Of a stretch of DNA of 64,000 nucleotides, positions 53,891 through 64,000 are shown piece by piece. Each line of letters opens with the position of its first letter. The first letter of the stretch is position 1. Source of the stretch: Parabacteroides sp. TM07-1AC (GTDB taxonomy: Bacteria; Bacteroidota; Bacteroidia; Bacteroidales; Tannerellaceae); contig NZ_QUKD01000001.1 in NCBI RefSeq assembly GCF_003480915.1, positions 620,001 through 684,000 on the forward strand. Direction: 5' to 3'. A model generated the notes under the pieces. It worked only from the letters and a program-made list of their open reading frames with translations. It ran no database searches and was not told the origin of the DNA. The translations under genes were made by a program, and so were the position numbers.

Positions 53891-56227
53891 TCAATCAATA
53901 TTCCTAACTACCCTGAATTCACATTTTCCCGTACCAAGCAATCCCAGTCCGTTAGTACCTTCCACAATTCCGGTAAATCCGGTATTTATATCCGAACAGA
54001 AGAACGATATGGTTGCTTCTCCCTTTTCATCTGTATAAACGATAGGTTGCCACAACAATGTATTCCGTGCATCCGGCGTGGATAGCTGCATATCTATTTC
54101 ATCCGGCTGATAGAACTCACGGGCTGCGTAATATCCTTTTGTGCGCCAAAGGTTATTGCGACGAAGGAGTTCTTCAACTGAATAAATAGGGTCGTGATAA
54201 ACTACATATTGTTCATCTTCCACAATAAACCATTTTCCACCGTCGAAATATTTAGGCTTGATAATCCTATAAGTTTTCCCCTCTACCGGTTTGCTTCGTT
54301 TTTCAAGCGGAACAATATACGGACTCGGACAATAGCGGGGGTCGTGATGCACTGTATATCCCTCTTTATAATTCTCCAAATGCCCTTCCGGACATACCCA
54401 TGGCATCCCTACATCCATCTGTGCCAAACTATCCAACCTTCCCATAAACTTATCCCGAAACGGTTTGCGAGCCTTGCGGGTAACAACCACTTCATCCAGC
54501 AGGATTGTACTGTCATTGCTCACCACCAGCATATCGAGCACTTGTCGCCCGACTGTTTCAGACAAATCCATTATTGGATAATAAGACGGTCTGTTTTTCC
54601 TTAAGCTGTCAATCAAGGGAAAATAATCCGTTATTTCCAGTTTCGGTCTAAACTCTTTTGATAACATCGGTTTCAGATACACATATCCTCCCCGAACATC
54701 TTTCATTATATCTGTATCGATCGTAAAACATCCTGCTGAATCAGCCCAGACAAACACTGAATTTCCTTCAGCACCCGATACCTGAATCAGTTGCTCCGTA
54801 CTCTGTGTTTCCTTACTTTTCTTCTTACTTCCTATCGTTTGAGTACCCGATATTTCATCCGGCAGGAATATCTCACCATGATATGGCAAGCGATCAGCAC
54901 TCCACACATACCGTCGCCAGCCTTGTGTCAGCAGCAGTAAATCCATTGCTTCCATCCGGTCTTTATTCTCTTCATTGAAATAATAAGCCGGATCATGGAT
55001 ACCCCCCCGTATCTGGGAAGTAAGATAGCAGTGCGTAAGGATATTAGCAGGATCAGCCGGATTCATATATATTTTGTCGAATACGCTGATACCCAAATTT
55101 GCCTGTATCGGTTTGCCATCATCATCCGTCACCTTTATTTTCAATGTAGCCTTTTCACGGAGTACATAACTGTCCTTGTTCGGTTCGATACTGATATTCA
55201 GTCTCTTTTCCGGGTGGACATATACCAAACGTTCCGCTATGGGCTGCATCGTACCGTCAAACAATGTAAATTCCGCAATCCCCTGATATGGAAATTCCAT
55301 TGCAGGAATCTTTATTTTCAGGCTATTCTTCAATCTTCCTTTTGCCACACAACAGACTACTCCCCGCATTTGCCCCAGCAGATAAACATCCTGTTCAGGC
55401 AGTCCTTCTGTCTGGGAGATTACAAACTCCATCCGTTCCTTATCTTTCTTCAGCAACTGAAATGACATTCCCTGCGGGTAAATCTCAGGCAAAGAATAAG
55501 TCTTGCCATTTTTCAATTCTATCCGGTACTTTTTTTCGAGAAAAGGAGTCAAAGAAAAGACACCCATCCCGTCATGACTGCTCTTGAATATTGTAGTCGG
55601 ATTACCATCCACATATAATGTACCCTCCACATCCACCGGAAGACCTTTACCATCTGTAGCCTTGAATGCTAACCGGGAAGATATGCCAGAAACCAAGTTT
55701 CCACCTTCGGGAAAAAGATCAAACCGCCAATCACAGTCTTTTCCTTTTTCCATCCTTTGGTCATTTTGTGCAATATTCTTTACGACCCTTATTTTACGTC
55801 CGGACAGTATTCCAATTGTATCGGTACAAAACGAATACCTAGTATAACCTTCCAATGAATAATCACCTTCCGGCAACTTTTCATCCACATACACATGACC
55901 GTCCGCTATCCCGTTCTCAATAGGATATTTCTCCCGCCAGACTACGCTATCCTCACTATCCACCATTTGCAGATAAAGCGTTTTGCTCCGATCTGAAAGT
56001 CCGAAAGATTGTGCATCAAACTGGTAGGCTTTGAACCATAAGTCCTCTCCCGTCTCATAAATGCCTTTACTTGTTTGCAAATATATCACTTCGGAAGGAT
56101 AACCCGACAGGCTTTTGCCGACAGATACAAACAGGTTGTCTATATTGTCTTGATTATCTTGGGCAAGTAAAATCGGTGTGCAACAAAGAATGAGCAATAC
56201 TAAAAAAAGACGACATATTTCTTTCAT
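53891..56227 (-). CDS. MG2-like envelope protein, 778 aa
   Basis: A secreted 778-residue protein with signal peptide (LVLLILCCTPILLAQ, cleavage about residue 22). Residues ~40-150 form a macroglobulin-like (MG2-type) domain (VIYLQTSKGIYETGEDLWFKAY, GDYSLEGYTRYS); further beta-sandwich repeats follow (LNISIEPNKDSYVLREKATLKIKVTDDDGKPIQANLGISV, about 345-385), and a C-terminal region with ISFFCSDINTGFTGIVEG. This is the large Bacteroidetes family usually annotated as carboxypeptidase-regulatory-like or MG2-domain, lacking a thioester motif and TonB barrel. Role unknown; outer-membrane association is likely. Confidence 0.8.
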   Translation of the reverse strand: MKEICRLFLVLLILCCTPILLAQDNQDNIDNLFVSVGKSLSGYPSEVIYLQTSKGIYETGEDLWFKAYQFDAQSFGLSDRSKTLYLQMVDSEDSVVWREKYPIENGIADGHVYVDEKLPEGDYSLEGYTRYSFCTDTIGILSGRKIRVVKNIAQNDQRMEKGKDCDWRFDLFPEGGNLVSGISSRLAFKATDGKGLPVDVEGTLYVDGNPTTIFKSSHDGMGVFSLTPFLEKKYRIELKNGKTYSLPEIYPQGMSFQLLKKDKERMEFVISQTEGLPEQDVYLLGQMRGVVCCVAKGRLKNSLKIKIPAMEFPYQGIAEFTLFDGTMQPIAERLVYVHPEKRLNISIEPNKDSYVLREKATLKIKVTDDDGKPIQANLGISVFDKIYMNPADPANILTHCYLTSQIRGGIHDPAYYFNEENKDRMEAMDLLLLTQGWRRYVWSADRLPYHGEIFLPDEISGTQTIGSKKKSKETQSTEQLIQVSGAEGNSVFVWADSAGCFTIDTDIMKDVRGGYVYLKPMLSKEFRPKLEITDYFPLIDSLRKNRPSYYPIMDLSETVGRQVLDMLVVSNDSTILLDEVVVTRKARKPFRDKFMGRLDSLAQMDVGMPWVCPEGHLENYKEGYTVHHDPRYCPSPYIVPLEKRSKPVEGKTYRIIKPKYFDGGKWFIVEDEQYVVYHDPIYSVEELLRRNNLWRTKGYYAAREFYQPDEIDMQLSTPDARNTLLWQPIVYTDEKGEATISFFCSDINTGFTGIVEGTNGLGLLGTGKCEFRVVRNID

Positions 56228-56295
56228 GGCTGTAATCTTATCATTGACTTAAATTCGATAAACATACACTTCAGACTTACATATTATTAATAGTC

Positions 56296-56667
56296 TTAAT
56301 GTGTTGGTTTATCCTTTGAAACAACTTTTATCAATTCGTATTTAAGATTACTACCATCCATTGGCGGATTAGCTAATATTGTTTTCTTTACTTCAAGCAC
56401 ATATTCATATCCTCTTTCATATTCAAATCCATCTATTTTACTAAAGGGAATGACATCCCAGTCCTTATCTTTTTCTTCCCTAACCTTCATTCCTTCTTTT
56501 CTAATATCAAGATCATAAACAGGAAAATACTCGCCCGTTTCCGAAGAAACATACATTTTTATGTTTTCAATCTTGTCCTTAACTTGATCGTCATTAAGGC
56601 ATGAAGTCATACAAAACATACAGAAAGAAAAGAACAACACGACTTTAAACAGCTTCCTTCGTCTCAT
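56296..56667 (-). CDS. DUF4377 lipoprotein
   Basis: A 123-residue lipoprotein: basic N-terminus, hydrophobic segment and lipid-anchor Cys23 (FCMTSCLND). The mature part ends with the DUF4377 signature GFEYERGYEYVLEVKKTILANPPMDGSNLKYELIKVVSK. Members are small envelope proteins of unknown function, often stress-associated. It lies between the MG2-like gene and a TetR gene, all on the minus strand, but a strong terminator-like palindrome upstream separates it from the TetR gene. Confidence 0.85.
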   Translation of the reverse strand: MRRRKLFKVVLFFSFCMFCMTSCLNDDQVKDKIENIKMYVSSETGEYFPVYDLDIRKEGMKVREEKDKDWDVIPFSKIDGFEYERGYEYVLEVKKTILANPPMDGSNLKYELIKVVSKDKPTH

Positions 56668-56778
56668 AATATTATTTATTTAGTTAATATGATAATTCTC
56701 TTTCAGATATGAACACCCGTTAACAATCATTCAATAATACAGCCAATAGCTGAATGTCTGATAACACTGCAAATATAT

Positions 56779-56818
56779 GAAAAAACATTTTCTAATGGTC
56801 ATTAGAAAATGTTTTTTC
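56779..56818. terminator. Perfect 19-bp palindrome, terminator
   Basis: GAAAAAACATTTTCTAATG (56779-56797) pairs perfectly with 56800-56818 around a 2-base centre. A6/T6 runs at both outer ends allow termination in both directions. It follows the TetR gene on the minus strand. Confidence 0.75.
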
Positions 56819-56877
56819 TCTCACGTAGCAGTATAAATCAAAGGTTTATTAAATATCGGTATTGAATAAAAGGAATC

Positions 56878-57483
56878 TCATCGAACAAGCAGACTGTATG
56901 TGTATTGTAAGTTTTCTAGCAATTTGTTAGTATTAAGCCCCAACGTGAAAGACATTTCAAAAGACAATCCCCAATATATCTGTCGGAATATGGATGCAGT
57001 CTTTTCGACATCGACACCCGAATATATTTCTCCCGTCGCTTTGGCATTGGCAACAACCTGCCGCCATAAATCATATTCCTTTTCAAACATCTCATTAATT
57101 CGGACATCGAATCCCGGATAATAGCGGCTTGCCTGTATCAAGAAATGGTAATTGTTACGTGAACATTCCTGCAAAGTCCAATCAGCATCACAGAATACCC
57201 TTAGTTTTTTCATGGTCTGCTCTATGCCCTCTACATATTGTACAATAAATTCTTTCAGTGAGGTAGCCGTTGCTTTAAATTTATTTTCCGGGCTATGTGT
57301 CTGCAATACAAACTTATCTACAACCGCCTTAAATATAGCTTCCTTATTCGGATAATAGTAAGACATACCTGCCCCCGTCATTCCCGTTACTTCAGCTAAT
57401 TTAGAAAAACTCGCTTTCTCATAATTCATGCTGATAAACAAGCGAAACGCATCTTGCAAAAACTTATCTTGGTTGAATTTCAT
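56878..57483 (-). CDS. TetR-family regulator
   Basis: A 201-residue protein: N-terminal HTH (DAFRLFISMNYEKASFSKLAEVTGMTGAGMSYYYPNKEAIF, about 11-51) and an all-helical effector domain. It lies divergently from the AKR gene at 57789 with about 300 bp between the starts, so regulation of that AKR is plausible. No palindromic operator as clear as that at 47261-47301 was found. Effector unknown. Confidence 0.88.
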   Translation of the reverse strand: MKFNQDKFLQDAFRLFISMNYEKASFSKLAEVTGMTGAGMSYYYPNKEAIFKAVVDKFVLQTHSPENKFKATATSLKEFIVQYVEGIEQTMKKLRVFCDADWTLQECSRNNYHFLIQASRYYPGFDVRINEMFEKEYDLWRQVVANAKATGEIYSGVDVEKTASIFRQIYWGLSFEMSFTLGLNTNKLLENLQYTYSLLVR

Positions 57484-57613
57484 ATGGTTTATTCAGATAT
57501 TTTATAGAGCGAAGATAACCTAAAAAACACAAATAGACAATATCCGGCCTAAATTTATTATACCATGTAAATATCAAACAAGCAAGAATCCTCTTCATCC
57601 CTATTTAAAATAA

Positions 57614-57646
57614 CTTTTGGGTGTAAACAGAGTGATACCGACAAAA
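57614..57646 (+). promoter_or_regulatory. Motif shared with 53842-53873, upstream of AKR
   Basis: CTTTTGGGTGTAAACAGAGT followed by GATaCCGaCAAAAAA, about 145 bp upstream of the AKR start in the TetR-AKR intergenic region. The region 57484-57788 otherwise holds no gene; GTACTTTGCG near 57725 is a near -7 box. Confidence 0.5.
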
Positions 57647-57749
57647 AACAATCTATAATAACCACCAGTAATTAAGGTTAGCATATCCGTAATCTATCTA
57701 CTAAATCTATCATCCATTCTTCCGTACTTTGCGACATAGTTACATGTAA

Positions 57750-59204
<1,455 letters not shown>

Positions 59205-59307
59205 GATCCACTACAAAAGTAATTCGTTTTTTCCTTATCCTCATCATCGCATGGAAAGAAACCGTAATAATGGTAATGCTTCCCGTAGTTTCGGTAAAAC
59301 TTGAAAG

Positions 59308-59676
59308 TCAAGTTACTTTCTTTTTCCTGTTATCCATAATAGTCGAGAAGTTCTCTTGTCCCCACTGTATTATATTTTCTAAATGAGGTATTAAAGTCAT
59401 CCCAAAATCAGAAACATAATACTCTACACGTGGGGGAACTTCCGGATATACTTTGCGATGCACCAAACCGTCAGTTTCCAATGAACGAAGTGCTGTTGAA
59501 AGCATTTTCTCAGAAATAGACGGGATAAGTTTATACAATTCATTAAAACGCATAATTCCGTTTTCCCGAAGTTTCAATAACACAACTAATGCCCATTTAT
59601 CTCCTAACCATTCTAATACAGGAGAAGCGGAACAATATTCATAATCCAATTTTTTTCTCATTTTTTTCGTTATCAA
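59308..59676 (-). CDS. HxlR-family winged-helix regulator
   Basis: A 122-residue HxlR-type regulator: CSASPVLEWLGDKWALVVLLKL (about 16-37), RFNELYKLIPSISEKMLSTALRSLETDGLVHR (about 43-74) and PPRVEYYVSDFG (about 80-91). The N-terminal cysteine may be a redox or electrophile sensor as in HypR/YodB types. MRKKLDYEY, five codons in, is an alternative start. It diverges from the radical SAM gene at 59817 with 140 bp between, its likeliest target. Confidence 0.9.
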   Translation of the reverse strand: MITKKMRKKLDYEYCSASPVLEWLGDKWALVVLLKLRENGIMRFNELYKLIPSISEKMLSTALRSLETDGLVHRKVYPEVPPRVEYYVSDFGMTLIPHLENIIQWGQENFSTIMDNRKKKVT

Positions 59677-59816
59677 ACAAATTGATACTTAGAAAAACTA
59701 ACCTAAACGTAAGTAACTGAGTAATAACACAGTTCTTCTTTTTACCAAAAGAACGTCCTAACTTCACTCCCACAAAAGTAACAAAATATTTTTTTAAGGA
59801 TTTAATTTATCAGATT

Positions 59817-60704
59817 ATGGAACTATTACATTTTACAGGACAAGTTTGGCGACCACCTTATGAAGCAAGCTCCCAACTGTTACAAGTAACAGCTGGATGT
59901 ACATATCACAAATGCAAATTTTGCAGCTTATATCATGGAACAAAATTCAAGTTATCTCCTCTTTCTGAGATTGAAGAAGATTTGAAAGTCATTCAAAAAT
60001 ATCAGCCTAAAGCCAGACGCGTATTTCTGACAGGTGCTAACCCTTTTGCTTTAAGCTACAATAGATTGCTTGAATTGGGCTTACTAATTCGCAAATATCT
60101 CCCTTATTGTGAAACAATCGGTACATTCTCCCGAATAGCTGATATTAAGCCTAAAAGTGTAGAAGAACTGAAAAATCTACGCCATTTAGGCTTTGACAGT
60201 ATCAGTATCGGAACGGAATCAGGAGATGATGAAACACTGGCAAAAATGAATAAAGGTAATACAGCCTCCGAGATATTAGAGCAATGTCAGAAGTTGGAAG
60301 AAGCTAATATTCGCTATAATTTGGTCTACCTGACCGGACTTGCAGGAAAAGGGAGAGGACAACAAAATGCAACAAATACGGCTGCAATATTTAATCAGTT
60401 ACATCCTTTTACCATCAATTTTGTATCTCTGACCGTTTTTCCGGAATCAGAACTTTATCAAGAAATACAAGCCGGAAAATATGTAGAAGCAACAGAACAT
60501 GAACGTTTGTTAGAATTACGAACATTTATTTCAACACTTACTATAAAGACAACTTTACTGGGAAATACGGTTTCAAATGCAATTCCATTTGTAGGTATGA
60601 TTCCTAACGATAAAGTCCGGATATTAAAAGATTTGGATGCGGCAATCAAACAACTTAGTGAAACAGAATTAAGGCAATACAGAGATCGTATAGTATCTTT
60701 GTAA
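59817..60704 (+). CDS. Radical SAM protein, CX4CX2C type
   Basis: A 295-residue radical SAM enzyme of the Elp3/COG1032-like group without B12 domain. The cluster motif is GCTYHKCKFCSLYHGTKF (about residues 27-44), spaced CX4CX2C as usual in this group. GANPFALSYNRL, SIGTESGDDETLAKMNKG (about 139-156) and YNLVYLTGLAGKGRGQQNA follow, with the SAM-binding acidic residue in GTESGDD. No extra Fe-S cluster is visible. Substrate unknown. Followed by a bulged terminator hairpin and regulated perhaps by the divergent HxlR gene. Confidence 0.88.
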   Translation: MELLHFTGQVWRPPYEASSQLLQVTAGCTYHKCKFCSLYHGTKFKLSPLSEIEEDLKVIQKYQPKARRVFLTGANPFALSYNRLLELGLLIRKYLPYCETIGTFSRIADIKPKSVEELKNLRHLGFDSISIGTESGDDETLAKMNKGNTASEILEQCQKLEEANIRYNLVYLTGLAGKGRGQQNATNTAAIFNQLHPFTINFVSLTVFPESELYQEIQAGKYVEATEHERLLELRTFISTLTIKTTLLGNTVSNAIPFVGMIPNDKVRILKDLDAAIKQLSETELRQYRDRIVSL

Positions 60705-60720
60705 GAATGAGTCTTTTATC

Positions 60721-60768
60721 AAAGTAAAGAAAAGGCCCTGCAATATGATAGTTAGAGGGCTTTACTTT
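60721..60768 (+). terminator. Terminator after the radical SAM gene
   Basis: AAAGTAAA (60721-60728) pairs with TTTACTTT (60761-60768), and GCCCT with AGGGC inside, with a small bulge. Confidence 0.6.
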
Positions 60769-60912
60769 ATATCTTTCGAGGGTCGTACGAAAGAAGGAAC
60801 TTTCTTCTACGTCTGGTAAACAGAGAACAAAAAAATAATTTGTGCTGCTGACATACTGCTGTCATCCATACTTAGTATCTTTGTTTCAAAACTAAAATAG
60901 AAATATCATATT

Positions 60913-61389
60913 ATGAATACAGAAAAAACATTAGTAGACAAAGATTATATATTGTTCAAAATCGGAGGTAAAGGAGGTTGGACCTTTGTCGAAATTCCTG
61001 AAATCCCTATGCCCAAAACATCATTCGGGATGTTGAAAGTAAAAGGGAAGATAGATGATTATGAGTTTTCTAATTTGAATATGATGCCTATCGGGAACGG
61101 AAATATCGGTTTACCCATCAAGTCGGCAATAAGAAAGAAAATCAAAAAGGAAGCTCCCGACACAGTTCATATTACTTTATATGAGGATAAAACTCCATTG
61201 ATAATTCCGGAAGAATTACTTTTATGTATGGAATATGAAGAGGGAGCATTGGATAAGTTTGAAACTTATAGCGATGGTCAGAAAAAGGCATTTATCAACT
61301 GGATCAATTCTGCCAAAACAGAACAAACCAAAGCTGACCGTATCGCTAAAACCATAATTAAGGTGCTAAATGAGGATAAGTTTTATTAG
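60913..61389 (+). CDS. DUF1905/YdeI-type protein
   Basis: A 158-residue protein combining a DUF1905-like beta barrel (GGWTFVEIPE, FGMLKVKGKIDDYEF, NIGLPIKSAIRKKI; about 18-95) with a short YdeI-like C-terminal helix pair (SDGQKKAFINWINSAKTEQTKADRIAKTI). Function unknown; these are common single genes in Bacteroidetes. A TATCTTTG -7 box is at 60876-60883. Followed 36 bp later by an ASCH-domain gene in the same direction, so possibly a two-gene transcript. The YdeI-like protein at 23983-24543 shares only the C-terminal type. Confidence 0.82.
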   Translation: MNTEKTLVDKDYILFKIGGKGGWTFVEIPEIPMPKTSFGMLKVKGKIDDYEFSNLNMMPIGNGNIGLPIKSAIRKKIKKEAPDTVHITLYEDKTPLIIPEELLLCMEYEEGALDKFETYSDGQKKAFINWINSAKTEQTKADRIAKTIIKVLNEDKFY

Positions 61390-61425
61390 AGTTAGCTCAT
61401 TGGCAAAAAGACAAATACAATAAAA

Positions 61426-61806
61426 ATGGAAATAAAACATAAAATACAGTTTGGAACTACTACCGATAAATTAGCAAAGAAAGTTCTAACAAAAGAAAAG
61501 ATAGCAACATCTTCCTTATATGACTATTATTGTATGAACCTAAAGGATACAATAAAAGAAAATGAATATGCCTCTATATTGGATTCACATGGTAGGGAGG
61601 TATGCATCATACAAATCAACAAGATTGAAATTGTTGAATTTCAAAATATAACAGAAGAATTTGCAATTGCCGAGGGTGATGGGAATTTAGAAAACTGGCT
61701 AAGAATACATACGGAATATTATTCTTTATTATTAGAAAAAATAGGGAAAAAGCTTACAGGAGAAACAAAACTACTTTGTGAGTGGTTCAAGGTTATAACT
61801 CATTGA
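61426..61806 (+). CDS. ASCH-domain protein
   Basis: A 126-residue ASCH (PUA-like) protein: IQFGTTTDKLAKKVLTKEKIATSS at the N-terminus, YASILDSHGREVCIIQINKIEIVEF in the middle and FAIAEGDGNLENWLRIHTEYY, the typical family block. ASCH domains are thought to bind RNA, and some hydrolyse modified nucleosides; no specific role can be assigned. It sits 36 bp after the DUF1905-type gene and before a convergent AraC-family gene. Confidence 0.88.
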   Translation: MEIKHKIQFGTTTDKLAKKVLTKEKIATSSLYDYYCMNLKDTIKENEYASILDSHGREVCIIQINKIEIVEFQNITEEFAIAEGDGNLENWLRIHTEYYSLLLEKIGKKLTGETKLLCEWFKVITH

Positions 61807-61841
61807 TAAATAATAAACAATACTTAATATTGATTGTTAGT

Positions 61842-62711
61842 CTAAAATATTTCTTGGGAAACAATCTTCTTTCTATATTCTTGTGGCGTTACTCCTTTTA
61901 ATTTTTTAAAAATCCGATTGAAATGTGGAACATCATTAAATCCTACTGCAAAACAGATTTCCGATACCTGTTTTTTTGTGTGTCTTAGAAGTTCACAAGC
62001 TGTATTCAAACGATACTGGGTAACATATTGTGAAAATGTCATTCCTTTGCATCGTTTGAAGTAGGAGCAAAACGCAGAACGGTTCATTCCCACTTCGGCA
62101 GAAATATCATCTAAAGAGATGGCATGAATATAATGAGCCATCACATAGCTACAAATTTGCTGCATACGTCTCACATCTCGCTCTAGATTTACAGGTCTAC
62201 CTGCAAAAATATGGTCGGACGAAGTAAATATGACAGGTAGTAAACGGAACATTTCACACAATCGCCCCAAGTCGTCCATATCGTTCATTTGCAATAATAT
62301 CTTGCGAATGATACGAGAGCTTTCTAATCCAAATTTTAATGCATTAACAGGAAATGCAAGACCTGCTAAGCGGTTCCGCAATTCAGGAAATATCTCCATG
62401 CACCTCATAACAAGAGAGTGGCTGAAAGCAACCATTAGATAATGAATACACCCGTCACTGTCTGCCGATAAAGGTGTATATTCCCAATAATGATGCATAG
62501 ATGGCGGTATCAATACCACATCACCTGTCGAAAAAGATTGTAACGTATCACCTGCCATCCGGGTTCCATATCCATGTAACACATAATATAACTCCCATGC
62601 ATCGTGCTGATGCAATTTGGCTTCTATATGAGTATCAATTCGTTGGTCTATAAAAAAGAATGAATGATTTTCTACTTCGGGTAGTTCATAAGGCATAATC
62701 ATTTCTTCCAT
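61842..62711 (-). CDS. AraC-family regulator with cupin domain
   Basis: A 289-residue regulator: cupin sensor at about 25-90 (KLHQDAWELYYVLHGYGTRMAGD; GDVVLIPPSMHHYWEYTPL) and a C-terminal AraC domain (LDDISAEVGMNRSAFCSYFKRCKGMTFSQYV; VSEICFAVGFNDVPHFNRIFKKLKGVTPQEYR). It resembles sugar-type AraC/XylS regulators more than the other three in this window. Divergent from the nitroreductase gene at 62840 with 128 bp between, which is its likeliest target. MIMPYELPEV, three codons in, is an alternative start. Confidence 0.9.
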   Translation of the reverse strand: MEEMIMPYELPEVENHSFFFIDQRIDTHIEAKLHQHDAWELYYVLHGYGTRMAGDTLQSFSTGDVVLIPPSMHHYWEYTPLSADSDGCIHYLMVAFSHSLVMRCMEIFPELRNRLAGLAFPVNALKFGLESSRIIRKILLQMNDMDDLGRLCEMFRLLPVIFTSSDHIFAGRPVNLERDVRRMQQICSYVMAHYIHAISLDDISAEVGMNRSAFCSYFKRCKGMTFSQYVTQYRLNTACELLRHTKKQVSEICFAVGFNDVPHFNRIFKKLKGVTPQEYRKKIVSQEIF

Positions 62712-62839
62712 AATTGTATATAAAATGGTTTAATACAAATATACAACAATTATACGAAACAATACCACAAATATGCAACAAGAAAGAGGCATAACTTTGC
62801 TACCGAAAACAACAAGTATAATTATTAAAATGTATTGTT

Positions 62840-63469
62840 ATGGATTTCTATCAAGTATTAGAGAAAAGAAGAACTATCCGCGACTTTTCCGATAAGGAAG
62901 TAACGGACGAAGTATTGGAAAAAGTATTATCGGCAGCTTTTAAAGCCCCTACAAACGACCACTTACGACAATTTGAGTTCATTGTCGTGAGAGGGCAGAA
63001 AAATATTACCCAACTTATATCACCAGTGGCAGAAAACACCAAAAACATTCAACAGGTTGGACTAGAAGCTGCCGCAAACGCAATGGACAAAGACGGATAT
63101 GACATGTTTGTCGATGCGTTACCAAAACAACAGCGTATGCTAATCCAAAGTAATTGTCTTATTCTGCCGTTTTTTAGACAAAAGGACTATCCCTTATGTA
63201 AACCAGCAGACCAAAGTTCTTTAAACTATTTTGCCTCGGCTTGGGCGGCTGTAGAAAACATATTGCTAGCTGCAACCGCAGAAGGACTGTCGTGTGCTTT
63301 CCGTATTCCCATCGGTAATGAACCAGAGCATGTGAAACATCTCGTTAATGCTCCCCATGGATATGAGTTCACCTGTTTTCTCGCCATCGGTTATGCGGCT
63401 GAGGATGCACATATATGTAAGCAGAAAGATATTCGAGTAAAAGAGAGAATTCACAAAAACATCTGGTAG
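62840..63469 (+). CDS. Nitroreductase-family FMN protein
   Basis: A 209-residue flavin oxidoreductase: RRTIRDFSDKEVTDEVLEKVLSAAFKAPT (about 10-38; FMN phosphate contacts), NYFASAWAAVENILLAATAEGLSCAFRIPIG (about 128-158) and FLAIGYAAED near 185. Members reduce nitro compounds, quinones or enones with NAD(P)H. A TAACTTTG -7 box is at 62792-62799. It diverges from an AraC-family regulator and ends before a clear terminator. Confidence 0.9.
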   Translation: MDFYQVLEKRRTIRDFSDKEVTDEVLEKVLSAAFKAPTNDHLRQFEFIVVRGQKNITQLISPVAENTKNIQQVGLEAAANAMDKDGYDMFVDALPKQQRMLIQSNCLILPFFRQKDYPLCKPADQSSLNYFASAWAAVENILLAATAEGLSCAFRIPIGNEPEHVKHLVNAPHGYEFTCFLAIGYAAEDAHICKQKDIRVKERIHKNIW

Positions 63470-63569
63470 GTCGTAAAAATGAAAGGACACAGATTGATAT
63501 TGATAACCAGTATTTTATGTAGGTATCAGCATGTCTATATTCAGTTATCTACCAAGGGATAAAAAAGAA

Positions 63570-63600
63570 AAAGCTCTGTAATATTAAATTACAGAGCTTT
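63570..63600. terminator. Bidirectional terminator between nitroreductase and tRNA-Asp
   Basis: AAAGCTCTGTAAT (63570-63582) pairs perfectly with ATTACAGAGCTTT (63588-63600), five-base loop, A-rich left flank and T-rich right arm. Confidence 0.8.
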
Positions 63601-63623
63601 ATATCTTTTGCTTCTTTCGAAAG

Positions 63624-63697
63624 CGGTCCGGACGGGACTCGAACCCGCGACCCCATGCGTGACAGGCATGTATTCTAACCAACTGAACTACCGAACC
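63624..63697 (-). tRNA. tRNA-Asp(GTC)
   Basis: Acceptor GGTTCGG/CCGGACC, anticodon loop CTGTCAC (anticodon GTC), T-arm GGTTCGAGTCC; 74 nt. Confidence 0.95.
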
Positions 63698-63732
63698 AAT
63701 GTTTTCATATCGCATCTCTCTCGATTGCGGTG

Positions 63733-63762
63733 CAAAGGTAGATAATATTTTTAATTACACAA
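63733..63762 (-). promoter_or_regulatory. Promoter of tRNA-Asp
   Basis: On the minus strand TTG (63762-63760), a 19-bp spacer and TACCTTTG (63740-63733), about 35 bp before the tRNA 5' end. Confidence 0.7.
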
Positions 63763-63835
63763 CAGTTTCATACAAATATTTCACATCGGATCGATTATTT
63801 TTTTACTTTTGTCCCCCATATAAACTATAACAGAC

Positions 63836-64000
63836 ATGAAGAATACTCCAGTAGATTATCAGACTGCCAGACGAATAATAGATGGCTACGGATTACCGGA
63901 TTTCGGGAAAGCTACAATCCGTGAAGTTGTTGCCATATCCACACAATTGGAACAGGAAACAAAAACCGAGTTCATACATATGGAAATGGGTGTTCCCGGA
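63836..64000 (+). CDS. PLP-dependent aminotransferase (class I/II), 5' part
   Basis: Only the first 55 codons are in the window (VDYQTARRIIDGYGLPDFGK, ATIREVVAISTQLEQ, EFIHMEMGVPG). The final FIHMEMGVPG corresponds to the conserved 'xxLxxGxPx' entry strand of fold-type I aminotransferases, so a pyridoxal-phosphate aminotransferase is likely; specificity cannot be judged. A TACTTTTG -7 box lies at 63804-63811, 25 bp upstream. It continues past the window end. Confidence 0.75.
   Translation, partial: MKNTPVDYQTARRIIDGYGLPDFGKATIREVVAISTQLEQETKTEFIHMEMGVPG

Noticed and set aside
59817..60704. CX4CX2C in the radical SAM protein as an aberrant cluster motif
   Set aside because: This spacing is normal for its subgroup; no lesion inferred.

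Overview
The window is chromosomal DNA from a member of the Bacteroidales, most likely Parabacteroides or a close relative. The evidence is the Bacteroidetes promoter type (TTTG or TTG, 19-21 bp, TAnnTTTG) in front of several tRNA genes and other transcripts, families typical of the order (DUF6078, DUF4377, DUF3853, a KamA-like radical SAM protein, Rpn-type nuclease), many lipoproteins, a T9SS-like tail on a large surface protein, and an NBU-type mobilizable element. Species assignment is inference.

Layout. 1-4181 (minus strand): radA (cut by the window edge), a hypothetical gene, a DUF2148 gene and a KamA-like gene, evenly spaced like an operon. 4451-4583 holds a good promoter, two hairpins and a terminator, so probably a ~95-nt small RNA. 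4706-15930 is an ~11.2-kb mobilizable element integrated at the 3' end of tRNA-Ser(TGA). It carries a tyrosine recombinase, a DUF1016 nuclease with an unknown coiled-coil partner, DUF3853 and RepA-like ATPase genes, a primase, an oriT-like stretch, a MobV-type relaxase, and cargo that I recognise as lnu(AN2) (lincosamide resistance) and mef(En2) (efflux). This matches the published description of NBU2. 16-24 kb: an HTH regulator with a decayed paralogue, a TlpA lipoprotein ending in an 81-bp palindrome, three tRNAs, and a tight operon of M20 dipeptidase, DEAD-box helicase, MTA/SAH deaminase and purine nucleoside phosphorylase.

24-32 kb and 38-64 kb hold many small transcription units with a redox theme: AraC-family regulators beside aldo/keto reductases, flavodoxins, a ferredoxin-rich membrane protein, a carboxymuconolactone decarboxylase/cupin protein and a nitroreductase. 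Several members are broken: a flavodoxin with an in-frame amber codon, an AraC gene without its N-terminal half, and an MBL-fold fragment. 42-47 kb holds a 1415-residue acyl-CoA dehydratase activase-like protein behind a TetR gene whose upstream region has two matching palindromes.

The most striking regulatory structure is at 32984-33186. Two 32-bp sites in inverted orientation, sharing an 18-bp identical core, flank a segment with a consensus promoter that now points away from a surface-protein operon (33610-37404). This has the architecture of a phase-variable invertible promoter caught in the OFF state for that operon. A second unexplained structure is a six-unit, exactly 22-bp-periodic array of short palindromes at 53191-53316.
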